In this document: piece by piece, positions 50,548-63,193 of the stretch | Position numbering within the stretch: the stretch's first letter is position 1 | Layout of the letters: each line of letters starts with the position of its first letter | Assembly (NCBI GenBank): GCA_026225945.1 | Contig: JAMJFZ010003746.1 | Coordinates: 1-64,000, forward strand | Source of the DNA: Cricetomys ansorgei | Taxonomy: Eukaryota; Chordata; Mammalia; Rodentia; Nesomyidae | Direction: 5' to 3' | Length of the DNA stretch: 64,000 nucleotides | Notes under the pieces: model-generated | Seen by the model: the letters and a program-made list of their open reading frames with translations, nothing else | Database searches by the model: none | Told to the model about the DNA's origin: nothing | Made by a program: the position numbers and the translations under genes

Positions 50548-50609
50548 CTCTGAACCCTTCTGCCCCAGCCATGAGCATTTGCTCATGGCTGGGGCAGAAG
50601 GGTTCAGAG
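50548..50609. repeat. Perfect 30-bp inverted repeat (type copy)
   Basis: Left arm 50548-50577 (begins CTCTGAACCC, ends GCCATGAGCA), loop TT, right arm 50580-50609 (begins TGCTCATGGC, ends GGGTTCAGAG). Every base of the arms pairs. Perfect copies also lie at 52253-52314, 53899-53960, 55543-55604, 57198-57259, 58851-58912, 60510-60571, 62156-62217 and 63796-63857, and at 48933-48995 with a longer loop. Imperfect copies are in units 1-4 and 7. Because of the palindrome, both strands encode an FCPSHE-type peptide here; this is structure, not coding evidence. It could form a cruciform in DNA or a long hairpin in RNA. Confidence 0.95.
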
Positions 50610-51107
50610 GACAACCATGACGGAAACTCATGGAGGCTGCCTGCTTCCGCAGTGTCCGTCTGCGGCCACACGGTTGCGTACGTTCCCCACCTGATAGTTA
50701 CTGCATCTGTCTCAAGCTGGACTGGAGGCTGAACCCTAGTTTCAGAGCGGACTGAAGATGCTTTTGAAACCATTCTCATGACTGTGTCTCAGGGAAGCAC
50801 AGTAGGTTTGCCCAAAATAGTGTATTCCCTGGAGGGAACAATGCATGGTGCTTCTAGAGTTACAGGACAAAGTCAGGAAAGAAAACCATATCCTGAGCGG
50901 ATCAGCATTGGGTTAGAATGAACATTGACATCTGTTCCCGGGAAGAGGGGTCATAAAGAATAATGGGCAATATGGCTGTTGAGAAGCCCGAAGCGACTCT
51001 GCAATATTTGATTCAGGACCCAAACTATACGAACTCTCCACAATCACTAAGGTCTGATCAAGATTAGCTGTCGAGCATGATTCACTCAGGTGTGACTTAC
51101 TTCTACA

Positions 51108-51265
51108 CAGTCATTGTCAACATTCCTCAGATTCCCATACTTTTCAGGGAGTTTTTCGTGTTGAGATAACCCCAACAGTGAAATTATTCTGTTGCTATTG
51201 TAACAGCTGTGTTGCCAAGGTACTTCTATCAAACTTATTGCAGTATCTGATTCGCGGGAGTTCTT
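51108..51265 (+). mobile_element. Transposon-derived block in each macrosatellite unit (type copy)
   Basis: In the older units this block reads CATTCTCAACCTTCCTCAG, GTGTTGTGAGAACCCCAACA, GTGAAATTATTCTGTTGCTA, ATTGTAACTGTTGTTTTGC and ATGCAATATCTGATAAGCAGG. This follows in order a rodent dispersed repeat with the wording GGTTCTCAACCTTCCTAATG, TTGTGGTGACCCCAACCATA and AATATCTGATATGCAGGA. I believe that is RCHARR1, a non-autonomous hAT-Charlie element; the name is from memory. It is old and was part of the unit before amplification. Confidence 0.6.
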
Positions 51266-51453
51266 ATTCGAAGCCTAGGACAGATGCCTTCAGGCCACAA
51301 ATTGGTTGAGCTCCTAGGCATGAGAATTGCTGGCCTATATGTACAGGCCCTGTTACAAACGTTGGTTTCTTTTAAGTGGTTTTGTGTTCAGAATGAAACC
51401 CAAGACTTTGTGAAACTGTAGGGGTAGAATCTGAAAGCTCTCTTCCTGGCTTA

Positions 51454-51640
51454 CTTTTCCTTTTTCTTTTCTTTCTTTTCTTTTCTTTTCTTTTCTTTTC
51501 TTTTTTTCTTTTCTTTTCTTTTCTTTTCTTTTCTTTTCTTTTCTTTTCCTTTTCTTTTCTTTTTTTTCTTTTCTTTTCTTTTCTTTTCTTTTCTTTTCTT
51601 TTCTTTTCTTTTCTTTCTTTTCTTTCTTTTCTCTTTTTTC
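51454..51640. repeat. Longest (TTTTC)n polypyrimidine tract
   Basis: A 187-bp pyrimidine tract of TTTTC units with a few CTTTC and T-run interruptions. Equivalent tracts are about 44-56 bp in units 0-6 and about 98-156 bp in units 7, 8 and 10-16. On the minus strand they read GAAAA and create Lys/Arg/Glu-rich shadow frames. Mirror-symmetric polypurine-polypyrimidine DNA of this kind can adopt triplex (H-DNA) structure. Confidence 0.95.
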
Positions 51641-51650
51641 ATTTTTAAAT

Positions 51651-53296
51651 TTGTGTGTAAGGATCATTCCTAGATTTCTGCACAAACATTTGAACTTATG
51701 CCTCATTCACACTTGTCTTTTGGTGACAGGCTGTGTCCTCAAGCATGGCAGACCTTCTTACAAACAATGATGGACTCAGAAGACAGAGATGTGCTGGCAT
51801 GCAATATGAAGGATTTTCTCCAAGACAAGCTGCAAGTGTTTATGATGCCTGGGTGTCCTTGCAGGGGCCTGGATTCAGTACTCAGCATCTAGATGATAGC
51901 TGCTATATGTGACTACCTTTCCAGAAGTTCCAACATCCACACTGGTGACTCCTGCAGAGACCAGCTCTTGTAAGTTAAGCATGTGATATTGACACGTAAT
52001 GGTGGATGGCACCTTGACCTTGCCCTCTGGAAAAATGCAAAGAGTAGAATCAGACACAAGTTATTGTCAGCAGAAAGTACCACACAAAGAACAGGGAGGG
52101 GTTCATGGAATTTTAAAAAGAGGACCATGGGGCTCAGCAGGAGGATCAGGACACACAGTTGAGATTGCCATTGAGCTTTGTCAGAAGAAGAGACGTTCTC
52201 AGGACAGCGAGAAGAGGCTCACCACGTGTGCAGAAAGGTCCATGAACGAATTCTCTGAACCCTTCTGCCCCAGCCATGAGCATTTGCTCATGGCTGGGGC
52301 AGAAGGGTTCAGAGGACAACCATGACGGAAACTCATGGAGGCTGCCTGCTTCCGCAGTGTCCGTCTGCGGCCACACATTTGCGTACGTTCCCCACCTGAT
52401 AGTTACTGCATCTGTCTCAAGCTGGACTGGAGGCTGAACCCTAGTTTCAGAGCGGACTGAAGATGCTTTTGAAACCATTCTCATGACTGTGTCTCAGGGA
52501 AGCACAGTAGGTTTGCCCAAAATAGTGTATTCCCTGGAGGGAACAATGCATGGTGCTTCTTTCGAGTTACAGGACAAAGTCAGGAAAGAAAACCATATCC
52601 TGAGCGGATCAGCATTGGGTTAGAATGAACATTGACATCTGTTCCCGGGAAGAGGGGTCATAAAGAATAATGGGCAATATGGCTGTTGAGAAGCCCGAAG
52701 CGACTCTGCAATATTTGATTCAGGACCCAAACTATACGAACTCTCCACAATCACTAAGGTCTGATCAAGATTAGCTGTCGAGCATGATTCACTCAGGTGT
52801 GACTTACTTCTACACAGTCATTGTCAACATTCCTCAGATTCCCATACTTTTCAGGGAGTTTTTCGTGTTGAGATAACCCCAACAGTGAAATTATTCTGTT
52901 GCTATTGTAACAGCTGTGTTGCCAAGGTACTTCTATCAAACTTATTGCAGTATCTGATTCGCGGGAGTTCTTATTCGAAGCCTAGGACAGATGCCTTCAG
53001 GCCACAAATTGGTTGAGCTCCTAGGCATGAGAATTGCTGGCCTATATGTACAGGCCCTGTTACAAACGTTGGTTTCTTTTAAGTGGTTTTGTGTTCAGAA
53101 TGAAACCCAAGACTTTGTGAAACTGTAGGGTAGAATCTGAAAGCACTCTTCCTTTTTCTTTTCTTTTCTTTTCTTTTCTTTTCTTTCTTTTCTTTTCTTT
53201 TCTTTTCTTTTCTTTTCTTTTCTTTTCTTTTTTTCTTTTCTTTTCTTTCTTTTCTTTTCTTTTCTTTGTTTCTTTTCTCTTTTTTCATTTTTAAAT
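51651..53296. repeat. Macrosatellite unit 10 (1646 bp)
   Basis: Perfect inverted repeat 52253-52314. Unit-specific changes: ACACATTTGCG for ACACGGTTGCG near 52374, and TTCTTTCGAGT for TTCTAGAGT near 52557. Tract 53145-53286 (142 bp). Confidence 0.97.
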
Positions 53297-54803
53297 TTGT
53301 GTGTAAGGATCATTCCTAGATTTCTGCACAAACATTTGAACTTATGCCTCATTCACACTTGTCTTTTGGTGACAGGCTGTGTCCTCAAGCATGGCAGACC
53401 TTCTTACAAACAATGATGGACTCAGAAGACAGAGATGTGCTGGCATGCAATATGAAGGATTTTCTCCAAGACAAGCTGCAAGTGTTTATGATGCCTGGGT
53501 GTCCTTGCAGGGGCCTGGATTCAGTACTCAGCATCTAGATGATAGCTGCTATATGTGACTACCTTTCCAGAAGTTCCAACATCCACACTGGTGACTCCTG
53601 CAGAGACCAGCTCTTGTAAGTTAAGCATGTGATATTGACACGTAATGGTGGATGGCACCTTGACCTTGCCCTCTGGAAAAATGCAAAGAGTAGAATCAGA
53701 CACAAGTTATTGTCAGCAGAAAGTACCACACAAAGAACAGGGAGGGGTTCATGGAATTTTAAAAAGAGGACCATGGGGCTCAGCAGGAGGATCAGGACAC
53801 ACAGTTGAGATTGCCATTGAGCTTTGTCAGAAGAAGAGACGTTCTCAGGACAGCGAGAAGAGGCTCACCACGTGTGCAGAAAGGTCCATGAACGAATTCT
53901 CTGAACCCTTCTGCCCCAGCCATGAGCATTTGCTCATGGCTGGGGCAGAAGGGTTCAGAGGACAACCATGACGGAAACTCATGGAGGCTGCCTGCTTCCG
54001 CAGTGTCCGTCTGCGGCCACACGGTTGCGTACGTTCCCCACCTGATAGTTACTGCATCTGTCTCAAGCTGGACTGGAGGCTGAACCCTAGTTTCAGAGCG
54101 GACTGAAGATGCTTTTGAAACCATTCTCATGACTGTGTCTCAGGGAAGCACAGTAGGTTTGCCCAAAATAGTGTATTCCCTGGAGGGAACAATGCATGGT
54201 GCTTCTAGAGTTACAGGACAAAGTCAGGAAAGAAAACCATATCCTGAGCGGATCAGCATTGGGTTAGAATGAACATTGACATCTGTTCCCGGGAAGAGGG
54301 GTCATAAAGAATAATGGGCAATATGGCTGTTGAGAAGCCCGAAGCGACTCTGCAATATTTGATTCAGGACCCAAACTATACGAACTCTCCACAATCACTA
54401 AGGTCTGATCAAGATTAGCTGTCGAGCATGATTCACTCAGGTGTGACTTACTTCTACACAGTCATTGTCAACATTCCTCAGATTCCCATACTTTTCAGGG
54501 AGTTTTTCGTGTTGAGATAACCCCAACAGTGAAATTATTCTGTTGCTATTGTAACAGCTGTGTTGCCAAGGTACTTCTATCAAACTTATTGCAGTATCTG
54601 ATTCGCGGGAGTTCTTATTCGAAGCCTAGGACAGATGCCTTCAGGCCACAAATTGGTTGAGCTCCTAGGCATGAGAATTGCTGGCCTATATGTACAGGCC
54701 CTGTTACAAACGTTGGTTTCTTTTAAGTGGTTTTGTGTTCAGAATGAAACCCAAGACTTTGTGAAACTGTAGGGGTAGAATCTGAAAGCACTCTTCCTTT
54801 TTC

Positions 54804-54837
<34 letters not shown>

Positions 54838-54940
54838 CTTTTCTTTTCTTTCTTTTCTTTTCTTTTCTTTTTTTCTTTTTTTCTTTTCTTTTCTTTTCTT
54901 TTCTTTTCTTTGTTTCTTTTCTCTTTTTTCATTTTTAAAT
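53297..54940. repeat. Macrosatellite unit 11 (1644 bp)
   Basis: Perfect inverted repeat 53899-53960. Tract 54791-54930 (140 bp, with a single G). Otherwise matches unit 9 by eye. Confidence 0.97.
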
Positions 54941-56595
54941 TTGTGTGTAAGGATCATTCCTAGATTTCTGCACAAACATTTGAACTTATGCCTCATTCAC
55001 ACTTGTCTTTTGGTGACAGGCTGTGTCCTCAAGCATGGCAGACCTTCTTACAAACAATGATGGACTCAGAAGACAGAGATGTGCTGGCATGCAATATGAA
55101 GGATTTTCTCCAAGACAAGCTGCAAGTGTTTATGATGCCTGGGTGTCCTTGCAGGGGCCTGGATTCAGTACTCAGCATCTAGATGATAGCTGCTATATGT
55201 GACTACCTTTCCAGAAGTTCCAACATCCACACTGGTGACTCCTGCAGAGACCAGCTCTTGTAAGTTAAGCATGTGATATTGACACGTAATGGTGGATGGC
55301 ACCTTGACCTTGCCCTCTGGAAAAATGCAAAGAGTAGAATCAGACACAAGTTATTGTCAGCAGAAAGTACCACACAAAGAACAGGGAGGGGTTCATGGAA
55401 TTTTAAAAAGAGGACCATGGGGCTCAGCAGGAGGATCAGGACACACAGTTGAGATTGCCATTGAGCTTTGTCAGAAGAAGAGACGTTCTCAGGACAGCGA
55501 GAAGAGGCTCACCACGTGTGCAGAAAGGTCCATGAACGAATTCTCTGAACCCTTCTGCCCCAGCCATGAGCATTTGCTCATGGCTGGGGCAGAAGGGTTC
55601 AGAGGACAACCATGACGGAAACTCATGGAGGCTGCCTGCTTCCGCAGTGTCCGTCTGCGGCCACACGGTTGCGTACGTTCCCCACCTGATAGTTACTGCA
55701 TCTGTCTCAAGCTGGACTGGAGGCTGAACCCTAGTTTCAGAGCGGACTGAAGATGCTTTTGAAACCATTCTCATGACTGTGTCTCAGGGAAGCACAGTAG
55801 GTTTGCCCAAAATAGTGTATTCCCTGGAGGGAACAATGCATGGTGCTTCTAGAGTTACAGGACAAAGTCAGGAAAGAAAACCATATCCTGAGCGGATCAG
55901 CATTGGGTTAGAATGAACATTGACATCTGTTCCCGGGAAGAGGGGTCATAAAGAATAATGGGCAATATGGCTGTTGAGAAGCCCGAAGCGACTCTGCAAT
56001 ATTTGATTCAGGACCCAAACTATACGAACTCTCCACAATCACTAAGGTCTGATCAAGATTAGCTGTCGAGCATGATTCACTCAGGTGTGACTTACTTCTA
56101 CACAGTCATTGTCAACATTCCTCAGATTCCCATACTTTTCAGGGAGTTTTTCGTGTTGAGATAACCCCAACAGTGAAATTATTCTGTTGCTATTGTAACA
56201 GCTGTGTTGCCAAGGTACTTCTATCAAACTTATTGCAGTATCTGATTCGCGGGAGTTCTTATTCGAAGCCTAGGACAGATGCCTTCAGGCCACAAATTGG
56301 TTGAGCTCCTAGGCATGAGAATTGCTGGCCTATATGTACAGGCCCTGTTACAAACGTTGGTTTCTTTTAAGTGGTTTTGTGTTCAGAATGAAACCCAAGA
56401 CTTTGTGAAACTGTAGGGGTAGAATCTGAAAGCACTCTTCCTTTTTTTTTCTTTTCTTTTCTTTTCTTTTCTTTTCTTTTCTTTTCTTTTCTTTTCTTTT
56501 CTTTTCTTTTCTTTTTTTCTTTTCTTTTCTTTTCTTTTCTTTTCTTTCTTTTCTTTTCTTTTCTTTGTTTCTTTTCTCTTTTTTCATTTTTAAAT
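54941..56595. repeat. Macrosatellite unit 12 (1655 bp)
   Basis: Perfect inverted repeat 55543-55604. Tract 56435-56585 (151 bp). No unit-specific change seen outside the tract. Confidence 0.97.
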
Positions 56596-58248
56596 TTGTG
56601 TGTAAGGATCATTCCTAGATTTCTGCACAAACATTTGAACTTATGCCTCATTCACACTTGTCTTTTGGTGACAGGCTGTGTCCTCAAGCATGGCAGACCT
56701 TCTTACAAACAATGATGGACTCAGAAGACAGAGATGTGCTGGCATGCAATATGAAGGATTTTCTCCAAGACAAGCTGCAAGTGTTTATGATGCCTGGGTG
56801 TCCTTGCAGGGGCCTGGATTCAGTACTCAGCATCTAGATGATAGCTGCTATATGTGACTACCTTTCCAGAAGTTCCAACATCCACACTGGTGACTCCTGC
56901 AGAGACCAGCTCTTGTAAGTTAAGCATGTGATATTGACACGTAATGGTGGATGGCACCTTGACCTTGCCCTCTGGAAAAATGCAAAGAGTAGAATCAGAC
57001 ACAAGTTATTGTCAGCAGAAAGTACCACACAAAGAACAGGGAGGGGTTCATGGAATTTTAAAAAGAGGACCATGGGGCTCAGCAGGAGGATCAGGACACA
57101 CAGTTGAGATTGCCATTGAGCTTTGTCAGAAGAAGAGACGTTCTCAGGACAGCGAGAAGAGGCTCACCACGTGTGCAGAAAGGTCCATGAACGAATTCTC
57201 TGAACCCTTCTGCCCCAGCCATGAGCATTTGCTCATGGCTGGGGCAGAAGGGTTCAGAGGACAACCATGACGGAAACTCATGGAGGCTGCCTGCTTCCGC
57301 AGTGTCCGTCTGCGGCCACACGGTTGCGTACGTTCCCCACCTGATAGTTACTGCATCTGTCTCAAGCTGGACTGGAGGCTGAACCCTAGTTTCAGAGCGG
57401 ACTGAAGATGCTTTTGAAACCATTCTCATGACTGTGTCTCAGGGAAGCACAGTAGGTTTGCCCAAAATAGTGTATTCCCTGGAGGGAACAATGCATGGTG
57501 CTTCTAGAGTTACAGGACAAAGTCAGGAAAGAAAACCATATCCTGAGCGGATCAGCATTGGGTTAGAATGAACATTGACATCTGTTCCCGGGAAGAGGGG
57601 TCATAAAGAATAATGGGCAATATGGCTGTTGAGAAGCCCGAAGCGACTCTGCAATATTTGATTCAGGACCCAAACTATACGAACTCTCCACAATCACTAA
57701 GGTCTGATCAAGATTAGCTGTCGAGCATGATTCACTCAGGTGTGACTTACTTCTACACAGTCATTGTCAACATTCCTCAGATTCCCATACTTTTCAGGGA
57801 GTTTTTCGTGTTGAGATAACCCCAACAGTGAAATTATTCTGTTGCTATTGTAACAGCTGTGTTGCCAAGGTACTTCTATCAAACTTATTGCAGTATCTGA
57901 TTCGCGGGAGTTCTTATTCGAAGCCTAGGACAGATGCCTTCAGGCCACAAATTGGTTGAGCTCCTAGGCATGAGAATTGCTGGCCTATATGTACAGGCCC
58001 TGTTACAAACGTTGGTTTCTTTTAAGTGGTTTTGTGTTCAGAATGAAACCCAAGACTTTGTGAAACTGTAGGGGTAGAATCTGAAAGCACTCTTCCCTTT
58101 TCTTTTCTTTTTTTCTTTTTTTTTTCTTTTCTTTTCTTTTCTTTTCTTTTCTTTTCTTTTCTTTTCTTTTCTTTTCTTTTCTTTTCTTTTCTTTTCTTTT
58201 CTTTTCTTTTCTTTTCTTTGTTTCTTTTCTCTTTTTTCATTTTTAAAT
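56596..58248. repeat. Macrosatellite unit 13 (1653 bp)
   Basis: Perfect inverted repeat 57198-57259. Tract 58090-58238 (149 bp), with extra T runs at its left side. Confidence 0.97.
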
Positions 58249-59908
58249 TTGTGTGTAAGGATCATTCCTAGATTTCTGCACAAACATTTGAACTTATGCC
58301 TCATTCACACTTGTCTTTTGGTGACAGGCTGTGTCCTCAAGCATGGCAGACCTTCTTACAAACAATGATGGACTCAGAAGACAGAGATGTGCTGGCATGC
58401 AATATGAAGGATTTTCTCCAAGACAAGCTGCAAGTGTTTATGATGCCTGGGTGTCCTTGCAGGGGCCTGGATTCAGTACTCAGCATCTAGATGATAGCTG
58501 CTATATGTGACTACCTTTCCAGAAGTTCCAACATCCACACTGGTGACTCCTGCAGAGACCAGCTCTTGTAAGTTAAGCATGTGATATTGACACGTAATGG
58601 TGGATGGCACCTTGACCTTGCCCTCTGGAAAAATGCAAAGAGTAGAATCAGACACAAGTTATTGTCAGCAGAAAGTACCACACAAAGAACAGGGAGGGGT
58701 TCATGGAATTTTAAAAAGAGGACCATGGGGCTCAGCAGGAGGATCAGGACACACAGTTGAGATTGCCATTGAGCTTTGTCAGAAGAAGAGACGTTCTCAG
58801 GACAGCGAGAAGAGGCTCACCACGTGTGCAGAAAGGTCCATGAACGAATTCTCTGAACCCTTCTGCCCCAGCCATGAGCATTTGCTCATGGCTGGGGCAG
58901 AAGGGTTCAGAGGACAACCATGACGGAAACTCATGGAGGCTGCCTGCTTCCGCAGTGTCCGTCTGCGGCCACACGGTTGCGTACGTTCCCCACCTGATAG
59001 TTACTGCATCTGTCTCAAGCTGGACTGGAGGCTGAACCCTAGTTTCAGAGCGGACTGAAGATGCTTTTGAAACCATTCTCATGACTGTGTCTCAGGGAAG
59101 CACAGTAGGTTTGCCCAAAATAGTGTATTCCCTGGAGGGAACAATGCATGGTGCTTCTAGAGTTACAGGACAAAGTCAGGAAAGAAAACCATATCCTGAG
59201 CGGATCAGCATTGGGTTAGAATGAACATTGACATCTGTTCCCGGGAAGAGGGGTCATAAAGAATAATGGGCAATATGGCTGTTGAGAAGCCCGAAGCGAC
59301 TCTGCAATATTTGATTCAGGACCCAAACTATACGAACTCTCCACAATCACTAAGGTCTGATCAAGATTAGCTGTCGAGCATGATTCACTCAGGTGTGACT
59401 TACTTCTACACAGTCATTGTCAACATTCCTCAGATTCCCATACTTTTCAGGGAGTTTTTCGTGTTGAGATAACCCCAACAGTGAAATTATTCTGTTGCTA
59501 TTGTAACAGCTGTGTTGCCAAGGTACTTCTATCAAACTTATTGCAGTATCTGATTCGCGGGAGTTCTTATTCGAAGCCTAGGACAGATGCCTTCAGGCCA
59601 CAAATTGGTTGAGCTCCTAGGCATGAGAATTGCTGGCCTATATGTACAGGCCCTGTTACAAACGTTGGTTTCTTTTAAGTGGTTTTGTGTTCAGAATGAA
59701 ACCCAAGACTTTGTGAAACTGTAGGGGTAGAATCTGAAAGCACTCTTCCTTTTTCTTTTCTTTTCTTTTCTTTTCTTTTCTTTTCTTTTCTTTTCTTTTC
59801 TTTTCTTTTCTTTTCTTTTCTTTTCTTTTCTTTTCTTTTCTTTTCTTTTTTTCTTTTCTTTTCTTTTCTTTTTTTCTTTGTTTCTTTTCTCTTTTTTCAT
59901 TTTTAAAT
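58249..59908. repeat. Macrosatellite unit 14 (1660 bp)
   Basis: Perfect inverted repeat 58851-58912. Tract 59743-59898 (156 bp), mostly uninterrupted TTTTC units. Confidence 0.97.
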
Positions 59909-61553
59909 TTGTGTGTAAGGATCATTCCTAGATTTCTGCACAAACATTTGAACTTATGCCTCATTCACACTTGTCTTTTGGTGACAGGCTGTGTCCTCAA
60001 GCATGGCAGACCTTCTTACAAACAATGATGGACTCAGAAGACAGAGATGTGCTGGCATGCAATATGAAGGATTTTCTCCAAGACAAGCTGCAAGTGTTTA
60101 TGATGCCTGGGTGTCCTTGCAGGGGCCTGGATTCAGTACTCAGCATCTAGATGATAGCTGCTATATGTGACTACCTTTCCAGAAGTTCCAACATCCACAC
60201 TGGTGACTCCTGCAGAGACCAGCTCTTGTAAGTTAAGCATGTGATATTGACACGTAATGGTGGATGGCACCTTGACCTTGCCCTCTGGAAAAATGCAAAG
60301 AGTAGAATCAGACACAAGTTATTGTCAGCAGAAAGTACCACACAAAGAACAGGGAGGGGTTCATGGAATTTTAAAAAGAGGACCATGGGCTCAGCAGGAG
60401 GATCAGGACACACAGTTGAGATTGCCATTGAGCTTTGTCAGAAGAAGAGACGTTCTCAGGACAGCGAGAAGAGGCTCACCACGTGTGCAGAAAGGTCCAT
60501 GAACGAATTCTCTGAACCCTTCTGCCCCAGCCATGAGCATTTGCTCATGGCTGGGGCAGAAGGGTTCAGAGGACAACCATGACGGAAACTCATGGAGGCT
60601 GCCTGCTTCCGCAGTGTCCGTCTGCGGCCACACGGTTGCGTACGTTCCCCACCTGATAGTTACTGCATCTGTCTCAAGCTGGACTGGAGGCTGAACCCTA
60701 GTTTCAGAGCGGACTGAAGATGCTTTTGAAACCATTCTCATGACTGTGTCTCAGGGAAGCACAGTAGGTTTGCCCAAAATAGTGTATTCCCTGGAGGGAA
60801 CAATGCATGGTGCTTCTAGAGTTACAGGACAAAGTCAGGAAAGAAAACCATATCCTGAGCGGATCAGCATTGGGTTAGAATGAACATTGACATCTGTTCC
60901 CGGGAAGAGGGGTCATAAAGAATAATGGGCAATATGGCTGTTGAGAAGCCCGAAGCGACTCTGCAATATTTGATTCAGGACCCAAACTATACGAACTCTC
61001 CACAATCACTAAGGTCTGATCAAGATTAGCTGTCGAGCATGATTCACTCAGGTGTGACTTACTTCTACACAGTCATTGTCAACATTCCTCAGATTCCCAT
61101 ACTTTTCAGGGAGTTTTTCGTGTTTGAGATAACCCCAACAGTGAAATTATTCTGTTGCTATTGTAACAGCTGTGTTGCCAAGGTACTTCTATCAAACTTA
61201 TTGCAGTATCTGATTCGCGGGAGTTCTTATTCGAAGCCTAGGACAGATGCCTTCAGGCCACAAATTGGTTGAGCTCCTAGGCATGAGAATTGCTGGCCTA
61301 TATGTACAGGCCCTGTTACAAACGTTGGTTTCTTTTAAGTGGTTTTGTGTTCAGAATGAAACCCAAGACTTTGTGAAACTGTAGGGGTAGAATCTGAAAG
61401 CACTCTTCCTTTTTCTTTTCTTTTCTTTTCTTTTTTTTTCTTTTCTTTTCTTTTCTTTTCTTTTCTTTTCTTTTCTTTTCTTTTCTTTTCTTTTCTTTCT
61501 TTCTTTTCTTTTTTTCTTTTCTTTGTTTCTTTTCTCTTTTTTCATTTTTAAAT
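59909..61553. repeat. Macrosatellite unit 15 (1645 bp)
   Basis: Perfect inverted repeat 60510-60571. One G is lost in CCATGGGCTC near 60388 and one T gained in GTGTTTGAG near 61124; both shift the short frames. Tract 61403-61543. Confidence 0.97.
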
Positions 61554-63193
61554 TTGTGTGTAAGGATCATTCCTAGATTTCTGCACAAACATTTGAACTT
61601 ATGCCTCATTCACACTTGTCTTTTGGTGACAGGCTGTGTCCTCAAGCATGGCAGACCTTCTTACAAACAATGATGGACTCAGAAGACAGAGATGTGCTGG
61701 CATGCAATATGAAGGATTTTCTCCAAGACAAGCTGCAAGTGTTTATGATGCCTGGGTGTCCTTGCAGGGGCCTGGATTCAGTACTCAGCATCTAGATGAT
61801 AGCTGCTATATGTGACTACCTTTCCAGAAGTTCCAACATCCACACTGGTGACTCCTGCAGAGACCAGCTCTTGTAAGTTAAGCATGTGATATTGACACGT
61901 AATGGTGGATGGCACCTTGACCTTGCCCTCTGGAAAAATGCAAAGAGTAGAATCAGACACAAGTTATTGTCAGCAGAAAGTACCACACAAAGAACAGGGA
62001 GGGGTTCATGGAATTTTAAAAAGAGGACCATGGGGCTCAGCAGGAGGATCAGGACACACAGTTGAGATTGCCATTGAGCTTTGTCAGAAGAAGAGACGTT
62101 CTCAGGACAGCGAGAAGAGGCTCACCACGTGTGCAGAAAGGTCCATGAACGAATTCTCTGAACCCTTCTGCCCCAGCCATGAGCATTTGCTCATGGCTGG
62201 GGCAGAAGGGTTCAGAGGACAACCATGACGGAAACTCATGGAGGCTGCCTGCTTCCGCAGTGTCCGTCTGCGGCCACACGGTTGCGTACGTTCCCCACCT
62301 GATAGTTACTGCATCTGTCTCAAGCTGGACTGGAGGCTGAACCCTAGTTTCAGAGCGGACTGAAGATGCTTTTGAAACCATTCTCATGACTGTGTCTCAG
62401 GGAAGCACAGTAGGTTTGCCCAAAATAGTGTATTCCCTGGAGGGAACAATGCATGGTGCTTCTAGAGTTACAGGACAAAGTCAGGAAAGAAAACCATATC
62501 CTGAGCGGATCAGCATTGGGTTAGAATGAACATTGACATCTGTTCCCGGGAAGAGGGGTCATAAAGAATAATGGGCAATATGGCTGTTGAGAAGCCCGAA
62601 GCGACTCTGCAATATTTGATTCAGGACCCAAACTATACGAACTCTCCACAATCACTAAGGTCTGATCAAGATTAGCTGTCGAGCATGATTCACTCAGGTG
62701 TGACTTACTTCTACACAGTCATTGTCAACATTCCTCAGATTCCCATACTTTTCAGGGAGTTTTTCGTGTTGAGATAACCCCAACAGTGAAATTATTCTGT
62801 TGCTATTGTAACAGCTGTGTTGCCAAGGTACTTCTATCAAACTTATTGCAGTATCTGATTCGCGGGAGTTCTTATTCGAAGCCTAGGACAGATGCCTTCA
62901 GGCCACAAATTGGTTGAGCTCCTAGGCATGAGAATTGCTGGCCTATATGTACAGGCCCTGTTACAAACGTTGGTTTCTTTTAAGTGGTTTTGTGTTCAGA
63001 ATGAAACCCAAGACTTTGTGAAACTGTAGGGGTAGAATCTGAAAGCACTCTTCCTTTTCTTTTCTTTTCTTTTCTTTTTTTCTTTTCTTTTCTTTTCTTT
63101 TCTTTTCTTTTCTTTTCTTTTCTTTTCTTTTCTTTTCTTTTCTTTCTTTTCTTTTCTTTTCTTTGTTTCTTTTCTCTTTTTTCATTTTTAAAT
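61554..63193. repeat. Macrosatellite unit 16 (1640 bp)
   Basis: Perfect inverted repeat 62156-62217. Tract 63048-63183 (136 bp). Otherwise matches unit 9 by eye. Confidence 0.97.

Larger units (their letters stand above)
49946..51650. repeat. Macrosatellite unit 9 (1705 bp, longest)
   Basis: Reference copy for the homogenised class: exon-like module 50160-50264, E-box 50518-50523, perfect inverted repeat 50548-50609, transposon-like block about 51108-51265. The extra length lies in a 187-bp pyrimidine tract (51454-51640). Confidence 0.97.

Noticed and set aside
50441..50779. The 112-codon minus-strand frame in the homogenised units
   Set aside because: It overlaps the + frame and the inverted repeat, and it is identical only because the units are identical. 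The FCPSHE peptide appears on both strands because of the palindrome.
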